Of a stretch of 64,000 nt of DNA, positions 33,821 through 45,962 are shown in pieces. The translations under genes and the position numbers were made by a program. Every line of letters starts with the position of its first letter. The stretch's first letter is position 1. This stretch comes from Ilyonectria destructans. Lineage: Eukaryota; Ascomycota; Sordariomycetes; Hypocreales; Nectriaceae. Below the pieces are notes generated by a model. It searched no databases and was not told where the DNA came from. It saw nothing but the letters and a program-made list of their open reading frames with translations. Location of the stretch: the NCBI GenBank assembly GCA_020740775.1, contig JAHEWK010000006.1:310001-374000 (forward strand), read 5' to 3'.

Positions 33821-34939
33821 ATGATTATCAAAACCCGCCAGTTCAAGTTCCGGAGATTGTACCCTGTCGATCATCGACGAAACGCATCCTGGTTTCTGAA
33901 GCTGCACACTCAGCTTTACCCAAACTGGAATGTGGACCACTTCCTGTTCAAGCGACGTCTCCGCTTCAATCCCCACCGCCATCTTGTTCCTATTGGTGGT
34001 GTTCAGGGCGTCGTAATTTACTGTCATCAGCTCAAATGCGAGGATGCTGCAGCGAGCACCTGTGCCCTAAAGAAGGCCAAGCACGTATCCGGACTGACTA
34101 CCCAAACTGATGACCTTGAGTTTGCAAAACCCCAAAGCGGTCACGTCACTGGCCTGGAAATGGGATGGACAACAGAGATGAACTGCGCCAAAACCAAAAA
34201 CGTGTGCTTTGCCAAACCGTTTCCATCAACCCCAACCGTCCTACATAGCTTCCGAAAAATTGAGATTCCCAACAAGCACGGCCCTGTGATAGCTAATGAA
34301 GTGCCGAATATTTCAAATGAAAGCTTCGATCTCAAGCTCCAGAGCTGGAATAGCACAGTGTCCAACCTTGAGGCCAATTGGATGGCACTCCCAAACAACG
34401 ATGTCAACTTCCAACATGGCGAACTCGACACAGCTGATCTCACTGACCGCCCTAAGACTCAGAATGCAGCATTCCGCATTTACTTTTCCAAACCGTATAA
34501 GGTGGAGCCGAAGGTCACCTGCTGGTTTACTAAGATTGACCAGCCGTTTGGCTGGCGATCTCTTGTCTGTACAGTCACTAATATCACAAAGCATGCCTGC
34601 ACCATCAATGTCTATACCTAGGCAGGTCGTCAATTTAATGGTGCAAAGGTAATGTGGTTAGCATGGGACTCTGAATCCAACGGCAAGAAAGTCCAGTTCG
34701 GGGCCAAGACGCTCATCCCGGAAAATGCACTGTTTGATGTTAAGTTTAGCGGCTCGTTCGCCCAGAAGCCTGAGGTATTCACTGCTCTCAGCTATGTTGA
34801 TATGCCGGGTCAACTGGTCAACTATCGTGTCGCTCTTGAAGCGCAGTCAGTAACTCAGGATGGAGCCAAGTTGCGACGTGGTGTTTGGTCTGATTCGACA
34901 AGGGATGAGGTGGGATTAGTGCGGATTGCTTTTAACTAG
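33821..34939 (+). pseudogene. H-type lectin-domain protein with one in-frame nonsense codon
   Basis: One frame of 372 codons with a single TAG at 34619-34621. At least two, probably three, H-type lectin-like repeats are visible: FAKPFPSTPTVL...WNSTVSNLEANWMALP, then IYFSKPYKVEPKVT...FNGAKVMWLAWD, then FSGSFAQKPEVFTALSYVDM. H-type lectins bind GalNAc-type glycans. The stop falls where the repeat consensus has Trp (after NVYT, before AGRQF), so TGG to TAG is the simplest origin; on the other strand this is CCA to CTA, a CpA change as in RIP. No other lesion is evident. The N-terminal 100 residues are unrecognised and the start codon is uncertain. Stop-codon readthrough or a sequencing error are alternatives. 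Confidence 0.7.
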
Positions 34940-35151
34940 ACCTTTAAATATCTACTCTTTAATGTACAAAAGTCTTCGTTAGAAATACGACGTCTATTAT
35001 CCGGACTGGCCGTTGATAAGAAAGTAACTACTAAGCCTCAAGGGCAGAACTCTCAGTCGCTCCCAACGAGCTATATACAGAATACCACTCCTTCACATGA
35101 TTTTATCGTTACCCCCCGAGCATGTGCGCATCTGCCAGTCTGGCTCCTCGT

Positions 35152-36016
35152 CTATTCATTAATCCGATGCAGCCAAACCTCCTGCTCAGCTCGAGCGCTG
35201 TATGTGCTAGCCCCCAAGATGTCTCTCATCTGCTGGACTCCAGTAAACAAGATCTGTCGAGCGACAAACCAGCGAATACCCTCACTACACGGCGGGCTTG
35301 TCAAACTACCCTGATATGTCCAAAACTCGTTGAAATGCAAAACACTCTCCAAGGCGAGGTTGTGGTTCAGCGTCGTCTCTTCGGTCTTCTCCGCCTCGTT
35401 GAATCCAATCGAGGGAGGCAGTTGGCTGAAGAAGGCGTTGTCCCTGTTGCCGGGATCCAGGCGAAAGGCAAGTACAGCCTTTTCATGGCCTTCGGCATCG
35501 ACGTGGACAAAATGCATCTCGGCCTTGGAACGGTCACCGCCAACTGAATGGTCGGCCGGAGAGTGGATGTGCCATCCAGCAAGGTATACTGTTTGATTGT
35601 CGTAGGTGATGGAGGGATTGTTGGTCCAGACATCCTCCTCGTGGGCAACAGTAAAGGCTGGCCCGTAGCCCCAGTTGAAGAAGGTGCCGTTCACTTCGTT
35701 GGGATAGCTGAAGTCGATTTGGTGATTGAGTGCCAGCCCATTACTGAGGCTGAGAGGGATAGGTGACTGCTGGGTTCCAGTCTGGCAAAGGGCGTACGCT
35801 TGAAGAATCATTAGCAATGGTGAACTGGGATGTTGAGAAGCGGGGACACACACCAGGATCGAGTCGGCCCCAATTGAAAGAGGCTTCATAGGCCCATTCG
35901 GCCTTGGGCAGCACTCCCTCACGCTTCCTGATGGCCAGTGATGCTGCATCATGTCTAGCACAAGCGGAGACGCCAGCAGCGAGAGTGGCAAAAGTGACGG
36001 AAAGGCTGAGCTTCAT
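35152..36016 (-). CDS. Secreted alpha-carbonic anhydrase
   Basis: Zinc enzyme interconverting carbon dioxide and bicarbonate (EC 4.2.1.1), exported by a signal peptide (residues 1 to about 18). Exons 36016-35854 and 35798-35152, with a 55-bp intron (GTGTGT...TCAAG), give 269 residues. The zinc ligands are visible as His131 and His133 in WHIHSP and His150 in EMHFVH; GSLTSPPCSEG near the C-terminal third is the other alpha-family signature, and GTQQSPI marks the start of the fold. Length fits fungal alpha-CAs. Two cysteines (Cys59 and the one in PPCSE) could form the usual disulfide. No damage is seen although the neighbouring lectin-like gene is broken. Confidence 0.93.
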
Positions 36017-36890
36017 TGTGAGCTGTGGTATGTGCAGGAGTGTGGAGATGTTGGTTGATGAACAGTGATTAAAAGACTGATGATTGTCGAAATCTACATG
36101 TCATATATGATTTTTTCTTACGGCAATTAACCTTTCAAATGAATTCTTCGTTTAGTCTAGTTAAAGGGGCGCATGCTTGCAACACGTCATGCTTCAGGCT
36201 GGAGCACCTTTCTCACATCGCGCCTGCGAATTAGTCCTCCGATATTCATAAACAGCCTTGTTCCCCAGACTTTGTCCGCTCCAGCTAGTTACGCTTAGCG
36301 TTGGCATCTGCCGCTATATTTAATGAATTGCCATCTGATCGGCATGTGTAATTTCGTTTCACGAATCAAGAACCAGGCCATACGGCTAGCTCAAGGGCTA
36401 GCCCATAGGTCAAGGTTTTTGCCAATGCCAAATCTCGGTCTTGGCAATGGCTTACACGCTCTAAGTGGGATCGACTTGGTTGGCAACGACTTTATTGCTC
36501 GTTGTAGTTGACTAGTAACGTTCCCCCAATTTTAAATTACGCACCGCCTCGCGCTTGTATTCAATGGCTATGCCGTTTTCGGCAGGTAAACGACCTTCTC
36601 GCAGTCTGCAAAGCCACAAACCATCCGTGGCAGCGTGGTCTCAGACCTTAGATTGCCACCTGGAGACATAGTTCACTTGCCAAGTAAGCTTAAATCAGCA
36701 TCCTTGACGAGGAATTACCACTCACCCACCGCTTATCTGAGTGCGCCATTGTCTTCAAGTGAAAGAGGATTTACAGGGGTACGGACCAATGAGAGGGCGT
36801 ACATTTCCCCTTTCACTTAAAGTGTAAAGAGACCGCGCATAGGGATGTAGGGGACGCGTATACCTGCGACGCGTATTCTGTGGCTGAGAG
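36017..36890. other. Upstream region of carbonic anhydrase
   Basis: Normal-composition sequence without a gene; presumably includes the carbonic anhydrase promoter close to 36017. Confidence 0.4.
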
Positions 36891-37500
36891 AACTAAAAGC
36901 TTAATAGTAAAAAGAAATACTAATAATAGTATTAATAATATAAACTATATATTCAGTCTATTAAAAGGTTAATAGTTACTTAAATAAATTAAGATTTCTA
37001 ATCTAATTAGTTGTCTTTTTTTAATATTTTAATAAGCTGTAAAAATAGCTATATCTTAAAAAAGCTAGATTTACTAAAAAAGCTAGATTTTTAAAAAGCT
37101 AAATCTTAAAAAAAGTAAAATTCTAATAAATATAAAAGCTCTATAGGCTCTTTTATATTCTAGCTATTCTGATATCCTTATATATTATAACTAACTGCTA
37201 TTCTAATAGAATAAAATACCTCTTTCTTTCTATCTTATAGTACAGACTAATAAAATCTAAACTAATAGACCCAATAATATATATCTAGTTCAGTTACTAA
37301 TCTTTAGCTGCTATACTATCCGAGAGCTATCTGGTATAGATCTAGCTTGTAACTATACTATAACTTATATATAACATCCTAATCCCTACTAGAATCTAAA
37401 CCCTACAATCCACACCTACCCTAAACTGACTGTCCAGAATAAGCACAGCTGTTATATAGTGGAAGCTAGTAATAGATACAGTAATAAGACAGCCTGATAG
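36890..37500. repeat. AT-rich RIP-like island
   Basis: TpA-rich with short runs of AAAAAGCTAGAT-type units at about 37070-37110. Positions 37349-37455 are the inverted counterpart of 4320-4426; here the copy retains more G/C, so it is the less mutated of the two. It ends immediately at the stop codon of the reductase gene. Confidence 0.75.
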
Positions 37501-37504
37501 TTCC

Positions 37505-38647
37505 CTAATGCTGAAACGCTAAATCCCACGCATTAGCTTTCACACTCTCTTCTAATCCAATGAAACCTGTTCCATACACCTCCATAAGTAGCTCCTCAGC
37601 CCTTTGCATTGGTTCAAAAGTGCTAAGATCCACTCCATCATCTGAAACATTCTTCCACTCTCTCTGGGGGAAAGACCTTCGAAGGATGTCAATAATGGTA
37701 TTCAAGCTAACAGGCCCAGCCACAGCAAAGATACGCTCAAATTGCACAGCAGGATGAGTTAGTGCAATAACATGTAATCGTGCGTCATCCTGAACGTTGA
37801 TGTAGTGCTGAGCCGGAGCTTTCTTGATTATGTCGTAGTCCCCATCCCAAAGGGCTTTTACCCAACGAGCGGATGTTGGATACCCTTGGTTCGAAGAACT
37901 GATCATTGAACCAATATTCGCGTTGGGAAGAACTGTTTGATCAGTACGGTATCTGTTACTGGGGACTGCCGTGAATCCATACCTGCATTGGTGACCAAGG
38001 TGGACTTGTTGTCTCTGATCCATGCAGCAATTTGACGCTCAGCTTCGACTTTGCTCGCGGAATATACAGTCTCGGGATCGGGATCAGGTTGCCAAGCTCG
38101 CTCCATAGCTTCTTCGTTAAATGTACTGTGGGTAATGGTAAATCTCTTGCCCGGCTTGGGTTGAGTTGCCGCAAAAGAGGATGAGGTGTACACGAAGCGC
38201 TTGACGCCTGGCTCCTTTGCCGAGGCTTTGAGTGCATTGAGAGCACCATTGACTGTCCTTGCTACAGCCACATCGGGGTTTTTCGAGCCCGACATGTCGT
38301 TTGCAACGTGAATAAACCCTCCAGCACCTAAAGTCGAGGGAATTCATCATGAGCCTAGGATCACCTCAAGCTGGAGCCATTAAATTACCTGAAACAACAT
38401 TGTCGAAGGCACCTTCGGCAGTCATATCTGGCACTTCGACCAATTCGAAAGATTCCGATCCATACTTTTGTTTGAAGTAGTCTTCCACCCATGCATTCTT
38501 TTTAGAGTCTCTTGTGGTTCCGCGCACCTTGTAACCTACTTCAAGAACCTGATCCGCAACGTGCGAGCCGATGAAACCACTCACACCGGAGACGACAACC
38601 CAACTGCTGAAAGGAACAGCGGGTTCTTTGATGTTGAGAACAGCCAT
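37505..38647 (-). CDS. GRE2-like NAD(P)-dependent reductase (extended SDR)
   Basis: Cytosolic oxidoreductase of the methylglyoxal reductase/dihydroflavonol reductase-like group, reducing aldehydes or ketones with NADPH. Exons 38647-38389, 38327-37983 and 37932-37505 give 343 residues, the normal GRE2 length. Motifs are the dinucleotide-binding SGVSGFIGSH near residue 20, VKRFVYTSSS, the catalytic YSASK, VLPNANIG and NQGYP. Introns are 61 bp (GTAATT...TTAG) and 50 bp (GTATGG...ACAG). The start chosen is the ATG before AVLNIKEP. It is divergently transcribed from the bZIP gene at 39119, with about 470 bp between. It borders an AT island at its 3' end without visible damage. Confidence 0.92.
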
Positions 38648-39118
38648 TGCAAAGCGAGAGATGGTCAAGCTGAGATCGAATACGATACGACGCAAGTGTT
38701 GAAACTTTCAGAAAAAGGTGAAGAGTCTGTGCAAGTAGAAGTAGGAGCAGACTGAATGTCTTATACTTGCAAGAGCACTCACAGATAACATATCCAGTCG
38801 AACTGGTCTTTCGTGCGGAGATAGAGATTGTACTGTCCTCGGGGGTCCCACCGGGTGAATTACTCATTACGCATCGTGTGATCAGCACAAATGCTTACCA
38901 AAACCAGGCTAAGAGACCCAGTCTTTCTTTGAAAGTGGGACATAAGCCGGTTGCATATGTCCAATTATCGTGCCGCACTAAGAAAGGTTCATCTTAGCTG
39001 CATTTCATCATGAAGGGGTTACATAAGCCGGCTGCATAAATGCGGAGTTGGCTGAAAGTTAGCATTCACATTTTACGTCAACCCATGACTCTATCTTTGT
39101 GATCGTCGGTCTTGAACA
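38648..39118. promoter_or_regulatory. Divergent promoter region, reductase and bZIP genes
   Basis: About 470 bp between two diverging ATGs, so it should hold both promoters. A short direct repeat, CATAAGCCGG(T/C)TGCATA, occurs at about 38941 and 39023. Binding factors cannot be named from the sequence. Confidence 0.5.
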
Positions 39119-40146
39119 ATGCAAATCTCGGCTGTCAACGACATTATGCCTGCTCACGAGGAAACCGTTGCTTCTCTAGGGCCCTCCCTCGATCGTTTTC
39201 AGGATCTCCCGGACCTGAGGAATGCCGAGGATGACTGGACTGGCGTAACAAGCACGGCTCAGAGGAGAAGGTTGCAGAACCGTCTGAACCAGAGAGCTTG
39301 GCGTGAGTGCATAAAATTAAGCTGCTTTCTAAATATCCTGAAAGTAGTCTTGCTAATAGAATCTGAGCAGGTCGGAGGCAAAAACCAGATCGTCTTCAGG
39401 CCACAGGGTTATGTGACACCTCAACCATTCTCCCCAACCAGCTGCAAGAGGGCCTTTTTGCAGTGGAGGAGGTGTTGATTGGAGCCAAACAACAAACGAA
39501 CGGCAATGCAAAAGACTTTCCCATATATGCAAAAGGTCTTTCGCTTATTACTAAGGCACATGAGATGGTTTTCCTTCGTGGGTTCCTCGGACTGGCTTAT
39601 GAAGAGTATACCCTCCACGCCCCGAGACCCTCATCCTTGCCCCTTCTCATACGCATCAACCTTCTCAACGCACTGGCATGCAATGCGACCAAGCTGTCAA
39701 TCTCTCCGGACGGACTGTGTTGTGCCGATCTCATATCACCGTTCAATCTCCTGGGCCCCTCACTCCCTGATAACTCACAACTGTCTTCAACAGACTACCC
39801 GAGCGCTTTGCAACCTACTTCACTGCAAAGGTCCGTGGTTCATCATCCTTGGATCGATTTATTACCATTTGCGACTCTACGAGACAACTTGCTTCAATTC
39901 ATAGCCCTGGGAATGCTGGACGATGACGAGCTTTGCTGTGATATTCTTGGCCTCCATGAAGGTGACTTGAGTGAGAGTCCCGCGATGATTGTGTGGGGTG
40001 AGGCCTCAGACTGCAACTCATGGGAAGTCAACCCTGCGTTCCTGCGTAAGTGGGGTTGGGTAGTAAGAGGTTGCCCGAGGATTATTGAAGCCACCAACAA
40101 ATGGAGAATCAACAGGGGTGAAAAGCCCATCGTCTTCGAGGGTTAG
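39119..40146 (+). CDS. bZIP-type factor with DUF3425 domain
   Basis: Predicted nuclear protein of the fungal bZIP/DUF3425 family. Exons 39119-39302 and 39371-40146 (68-bp intron, GTGAGT...GCAG) give 319 residues. The basic region spans the splice site: DDWTGVT, then RRRLQNRLNQRAW joined to RRRQK. The leucine zipper is weak. DUF3425 follows with LLIRINLLNALACN, HPWIDLLPFATLRDNL, VWGEASDCNSWEV and FLRKWGWVVRGCPRII near the C-terminus. Such genes often sit next to oxidoreductases they may control; here the divergent GRE2-like gene is a candidate, by inference only. Confidence 0.9.
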
Positions 40147-41340
40147 GCGTTATGTAGTTACTGGAGGGGATTGTGGGCTGCCGCGCATGGATAATGCGTC
40201 TTATCACACTCCAGCCTCTTCATAGCTACCAGCAGTGCCGACATATTAAATCCAAACAAATAAATTGCCAAATAAACCAATCAAACAAGCAAAAGTTTAT
40301 TTTAAATTGAACAAATATAAAATCCCCCATTTGGAATGCCATTTGATATATTTGATATGCAATATCGAGAGGAGGTCTAACCGGCCCAGGCAATAAGTGC
40401 GTGCTTATAGCCTACTCGGAACCTACTGTGTTCGCGTGCATCGAGTAGTGTTCAGAACTAAATTCACGGTTTCTTTGGCTATTTCCGCTTTTTTTGACAC
40501 CAAAATGGCAATCTTCTGCCATCTTGGGCGTTCACAATTGATGAGTGTTTTCATGAAGGTGATAGTGATAATGATGTGGGGAAAAGGCGGTGTGAGGCGG
40601 CGGCGCAAACTTTTTGACACTTATTGTAGCATGATCACTCAAACTGGGCATTATTCAACTATATTTTACCACGTCAGACTCGGTTAGGAGGAGCCCCAGT
40701 GCGCTGTATCCCGAGCGTTGCGCCAGTGACGTCAACTGAAGGAAATCAGAGAGTAACAAAGTGAGAATCAAAGCCCTGCTTCAAGTATATGATGTAGAAT
40801 CCTCACAGCTTGAACAATGCCTGCGATGTTCACTCTTCCCATTCTGAATACTTGAATTTGCTAGAATACCCACCCTCACGGTCCGATTAGCTTTCGTATG
40901 ATTGAGTGTCAGCCGGTTGCATGACACTAGGCCGAAATATCCACTTGGTGGAGAATTGGAAGCATCATAAAAGTTTAAAACTTGCTTCAGCAGGGGTGAA
41001 TACATAAGACGTTCTCAAGGGCGGGTGCATCCGTGTGGTTCTAAACGTGTAAGGTTCCCCTCAATAACCCCAGAGCACTGGTTGTGGGGAAGATCCTCGC
41101 TTCTTTTAACTGAACAGGGATTAGATAATCTACACAACCGAATAGTCGGATGGCTTGGCCTGCTTGGGGGAAGCCGAGAAGCTATGCTCGGATGTTCGGT
41201 CACAGGGCCTAATAATGTCAAGAAATCACTGGTTACTACGCTAGGAGACGGGCCGATACCAGTTGTTTGATGATGTGCCCAGGCTATACTTGGATTAACG
41301 TCGCTATAGTTTCTGTATAGAAAGGCCGAGAAAGAGTCAC
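40147..41340. other. Spacer without recognisable gene
   Basis: Mixed-composition sequence between the bZIP gene and an AT island. Open frames of 60-100 codons on both strands lack motifs. TGATATATTTGATATGCAATAT-like AT stretches at 40340 are unremarkable. Confidence 0.4.
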
Positions 41341-42570
41341 AACTAGTTAAACTATCAGCCTATTTTTGCCTTCTATTCTTATTCTACTTGTCAGTTTGTG
41401 ATTTTTTATCTAGATAAAATAACTTAAATAGCTGAATAATAGTGTATTTAGCAGTAAGGCTGGAGGTTAAGCTAGCTTAGTAAGCTAGCTAAGGTATTAA
41501 AGCAGTTTTAATACTTAGTACTAATAGAGTATAAGAGATAATTATAGCTTTAGGATTCTAAGTAGGTTTCTTTTATTAATATTTATTTAAGCTATATCTT
41601 TTTAAATCTCTACTGAATTAGTATCTATATTCTTTTTTATATTAACTAGAATAAAAGTACTCTTTTTTATAACTTCTCTACTATAAGTATATAAAAGTAT
41701 AAAAGCTAATTTTATTAAGATTTATTTATACTTTATTTTACTCTCTTTAAGAGTATACTTAATACTAATAATAAAGAATATTAGCTAATTATTAAGTAGT
41801 ATTAAAAAGCAGATTTTAATACTACTATATTCTTAAAGTTAATTTACTTATTATTATAGATATAAATAACTTAATTTCTCTATAAGTTTAATCTATTAAT
41901 ATTATTAAGAAAGAAATTATAATTAAAGATAATTAAAATAATATTTTATTAAATACTTGAATAATAAACTCTATTTAAAAGAAATCTTAATAAATTAAAA
42001 GGTTTATTTATTTAAAGAAATTAAAAATATATTAAGTATTTATATCTTTTTATTTTATTATTAATATTATATTAATAGACACTATTATATTAATAAATAC
42101 TATTATATTAATATATACAGTAATTTTAATATTTTTAGCTTATATTAATATAATCTTATAAAGTAACATAGATAATAAAAATAGCAGTAATAAAACTTTA
42201 AATAGTTTAATAATTTAAAAAAGAAATTAGTTTTTTTAATAATATAAAATATTAATCTTTCTTATATTTTATTACTTAAAATAAGATACTTATCTTAAGG
42301 TTATTACCTGTAGATAGTAAGATTATTAACTATTAATAGTAGTATTATTAATTATAGATAGTAAAATTAAAATAAAAAAGAATTAAATTAAGATTTAAAG
42401 TAAAAACTGTTAAATAATAACCTTATTATTTAGCTACTATATCTACTGATACTAAGTATAGTACTTACTATTTATCTCTACTATTTAAGAATACTATATA
42501 GCTTTAATCTATCTGATAATATTAAGTAAAGCTTAAAAAAAACACTAAATATAACTTAAATAGAAAGACC
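41341..42570. repeat. AT-rich RIP-like island
   Basis: About 1.2 kb, TpA-rich with stops in all frames. The segment about 42365-42545 is the reverse complement of about 15150-15330, with differences mostly of the C-to-T/G-to-A kind, so both are copies of one decayed repeat. A short tandem of ATTATATTAATA units lies at 42060-42115. Confidence 0.8.
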
Positions 42571-42884
42571 TATCTATTCTCATCGTCCCACTGTTTCCAG
42601 AAGTCAATCGCACCAGGCATTTATTATAGGCTAATGTTCAAACCGGGGTACGTATAATTGCAATCCGGCTGTGTGCATAGCGTATTAATCAGCAATATTC
42701 CAGTGCGTAAGCGAGAAACAAGCCTCCGGAGGCAAATTGTGCCCGAACTTACCTAATCTGAGGCCTTTAGTCATCTTGCACGAGGGAAAAGCTAATAATA
42801 ACTACAGATTTAGAATAAAAAAACTACGTCCGGGCCCGAAATCGCACGAATCACTCAGAGCACAAGTCGTGCCGCAACTCCGTG

Positions 42885-45230
42885 ATGGATACTCAATCTG
42901 AAGCTGAAGCACTGCGACGCCCCAAGCTGTTGCAAGCTGTTCAAGTACGAGACGCCTCGTTTTAGCCAAGGATGACACGTTTCTAATCCATTTTGAAGGC
43001 CTGCGTGCGATGCCAAGAAAAGAAAGCTCGATGTGACGGCAACAAGCCATCGTGTCAATCTTGCGCAATGCGTGGGAAAGACTGTGTATACCGCGGGGTC
43101 CGCAAGAGGCGTGGACCTGGTAAAGGGTAGTATCATGTTGTCCCCTGGAAAGACTATTCTAATGCTTATACAGCAAAAAACACATACAAGTACTGGAGGA
43201 GCGATTGTCTGAGATGGAATCTCTGCTCAACCGCTCAAGTTTGCTGCAACGACCGGAAAATCTTGAGGCAGGCAGGGAGACTTCGTTGAGGCCTGAGCAT
43301 TCACCGACTGCGCTTCCAGGTTGCACCACAAATGTCTCATCAAGTTCATTTGTCAGTGAGAGCAATGCTCATCCAGCTTGGAATCAGAAACAGCCTAGCA
43401 CCGACTCTGCGGAACCATCCTTGGGTCATATTGAAACATTCCAGGCTCCAGGCAGGATACTCATATCACAAGGGATAATGTCCCAGGCCTTCAGGCGTAT
43501 CGACGAGAGACTAAACGAGTTCAAAGCAGTCGGCAACCCTATGAGCCTAGGGGATGTTGTGGTGTCACCAGCCTTGCCCGGAGAACTCGAGAGACAACTA
43601 CTCTGCGACAGCATCGGAGATATATGCAACGAATTCCCACTATTCCACCTCCCTTGGCTCATCAACAGGCTTAGGCAGTCGGATTCCCTGGAAAGGCACA
43701 ATCATCAGTCATGGTGGGCTTCGCTTAACACCTTGATCGCAATTGCGATTGTCTCAAAAAGCATCAACAGTTCTTTCAGTGAGACGTACCTAATCGCGTG
43801 GGCTTTCTTCAAAAATGCGTACGCCGTCTTTCCGGATCTCGTGCTTCGAGGTAACGAGCTGTTGACTGTCCAATCCTTTCTTGCTATGGCGATGTTTTTG
43901 ATGTCGTCAGCAGACACGCGAACTACAGTCCTTATCCTATCTATTGCGGTCAGAGAGTTGCAGGCTATTGATTTATATGGTAGGATGCGCCAAACTACCA
44001 GTGTCGATCCTGTTGCATACGAGATACGAACTCGGGTAATCTGGGTGGCGTATATTCTAGACATAGAAATGAGTAGCAACTGTGGGTTGCCGCCTCTACA
44101 GTCAGACGAGGACATTGAGATAAACCTCCCAAGAGACAAGCCATTGGACGACCGTTGCGGCATCGATGACTCGAAAGAGCTGTGCAGCGCGAAGATCTTC
44201 AGGTTGAGAGCCGAGCTAGCCACCATCCAGTCGAGGATCCGAAGAGAGCTTTACACAGCCAAGTCGCGCCGCCAATCTACCGACCAGCTCCTAAGGGCGG
44301 TTAGAGATCTCGACTTTGCTCTCGAGCACTGGCGATCGACAACACCCGTTGAAGTTGAGTTGTGTGATGGCGCTCAAAATGGAGATTCTCCATTAGACAA
44401 GCCTGTTATTTCCCTGTGTTTGACATACCATCACTGTGTTTCAATGGTTCATTGGGCAGTACTTCAATCTAAATCTCAGCAGGCCACGTTAGATGCGCCA
44501 TCGCGCCATGATGCCCTCCCCATACCACGCCTCCAAGTCACGGCGTCGACAGCCAAAGTCAGGGTAGCAGCAATAGCTACGATAGCCCTGATACAAAGGC
44601 TCTCTCCGCTACTATTCGCGGAACTATGGTGAGTGCGAAGTCCTTGATGTCGAGCTTTATGTTGATGTATCCTGTGTTTTAAGGCGATTCCTGCGATACC
44701 CTATTTCTGCGTGCATCGCCCTGCTCACCAGAGTGCTTGATGACCCAGCAGATGCTGAAGCACAATCCGACTTGACGGCGCTCAGGTGGTTCCGTCAATT
44801 TATAGAGAAGATGATAACTGATGAAGCATGTGATCTCACTAAAGTATTGAGAGGATGTCTCGAGATGGAGAAAATCGCGAGTACAGCTATAGCCGATACT
44901 GCAATGGAACCTGAATCAGGACGCGCCGCGGAACGGTCATCGGACCCACCGTTAAATGAGCGTTGTAAGGTAAGTTCTAATCAGCATCGATCATGTTGAA
45001 CATGTGGTTAACAGAAGTAGGCTGTTGCGTCAATCCTCAGCGCCACAGCGCATCCTATGTTTGTAGCTCAAGGGTTGATGGGCAACCTGCCCAACAGTGA
45101 TGCTGACGCTGCTCGGGTTTTTTCCAACTACCTAGGCATGTCATGGGAGGCAAGCTCCCCTTACGGCTCATTCGTACCGGGGTCTCTCAGGCCGGAGCCG
45201 TACGGGTTCATATTTGAAAGTAGACTATAA
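42885..45230 (+). CDS. Zn2Cys6 transcription factor with Fungal_trans domain
   Basis: Nuclear regulator of about 712 residues from five exons: 42885-42944, 42999-43126, 43174-44628, 44684-44969 and 45021-45230. The zinc cluster (CVRCQEKKARCDGNKPSC... with CX2CX6CX6CX2CX6C spacing) is encoded by exon 2 and preceded by a 20-residue exon 1. A short coiled linker (KKHIQVLEERLSEMESLL) follows. The middle homology region extends through about residues 200-450, including the segment RTRVIWVAYILDIEMS, with SSNCGLPP. Introns are 54, 47, 55 and 51 bp, and all phases fit. The last exon is supported by an open frame ending ESRL*. Targets are unknown. The closest neighbour downstream is the NmrA-like gene, 730 bp away on the same strand. 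Confidence 0.9.
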
Positions 45231-45962
45231 AAGTAACGAGCTCTGCCGAAAGCTTCAAGTGGTCTTACCGAAAGAGGCAGGCTTATCCTAGATGAAGTTC
45301 AACCGGCAACTCGCAATCAAGGTTCCTCTTCAAAGGTGCAAACTTTACCCACTATTATACGCCTGCTTAATAGGGACTGTTATCTTCTCATGCATCCCCG
45401 GGTGTAATACTATACTCAAGACAAGCGCAATCATGCCCGCCATATGTTGACACGACAATAAACTTGACGACAAGAACTGGGTCGTTCTAGAGCTTCGAGG
45501 ACGTAGTTAAGGCGCTTGAGGGTGACGGGATTCAACGGAAGCGCAAACAGGAGAATTTTGAGTTCTATAGTGAGGTCATCCTATTCCGTGTATGATTAGG
45601 CCCCAGTGTGATTCTCGGAAGTGATTTACGGGGCTCGGGTTGTAAAAACTCCGGTCTAATATTATTTATAAGCATGTCGTAGTTAATTTAAGTTAATAAG
45701 CGTTGTACGGAGTAGTTAATCTCGATTGCGTAAGTTCGGACACAAACTGCATCCGGTTTCATGCGGAGCTAGGCGGACTTTTAGCACACACAATCTGGGA
45801 CAAGCTATAGCATTTTCCAAATGCCAGGGGATCAATTAGAAATACAAATCTACCTGTGCTCAGCCCCTTTTTCTTCACCCATGAGCAAAAGCTTACACTT
45901 ATATCTAGGCGGGTGCCTCGTTCTTTTTATTCAAATCTTAGAATCACCCCATCATCACAACA
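45231..45962. other. Intergenic region upstream of the NmrA-like gene
   Basis: No gene seen. The last 150 bp before 45963 include a pyrimidine-rich stretch and CATCATCACAACA leader typical of fungal promoters. Confidence 0.4.
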
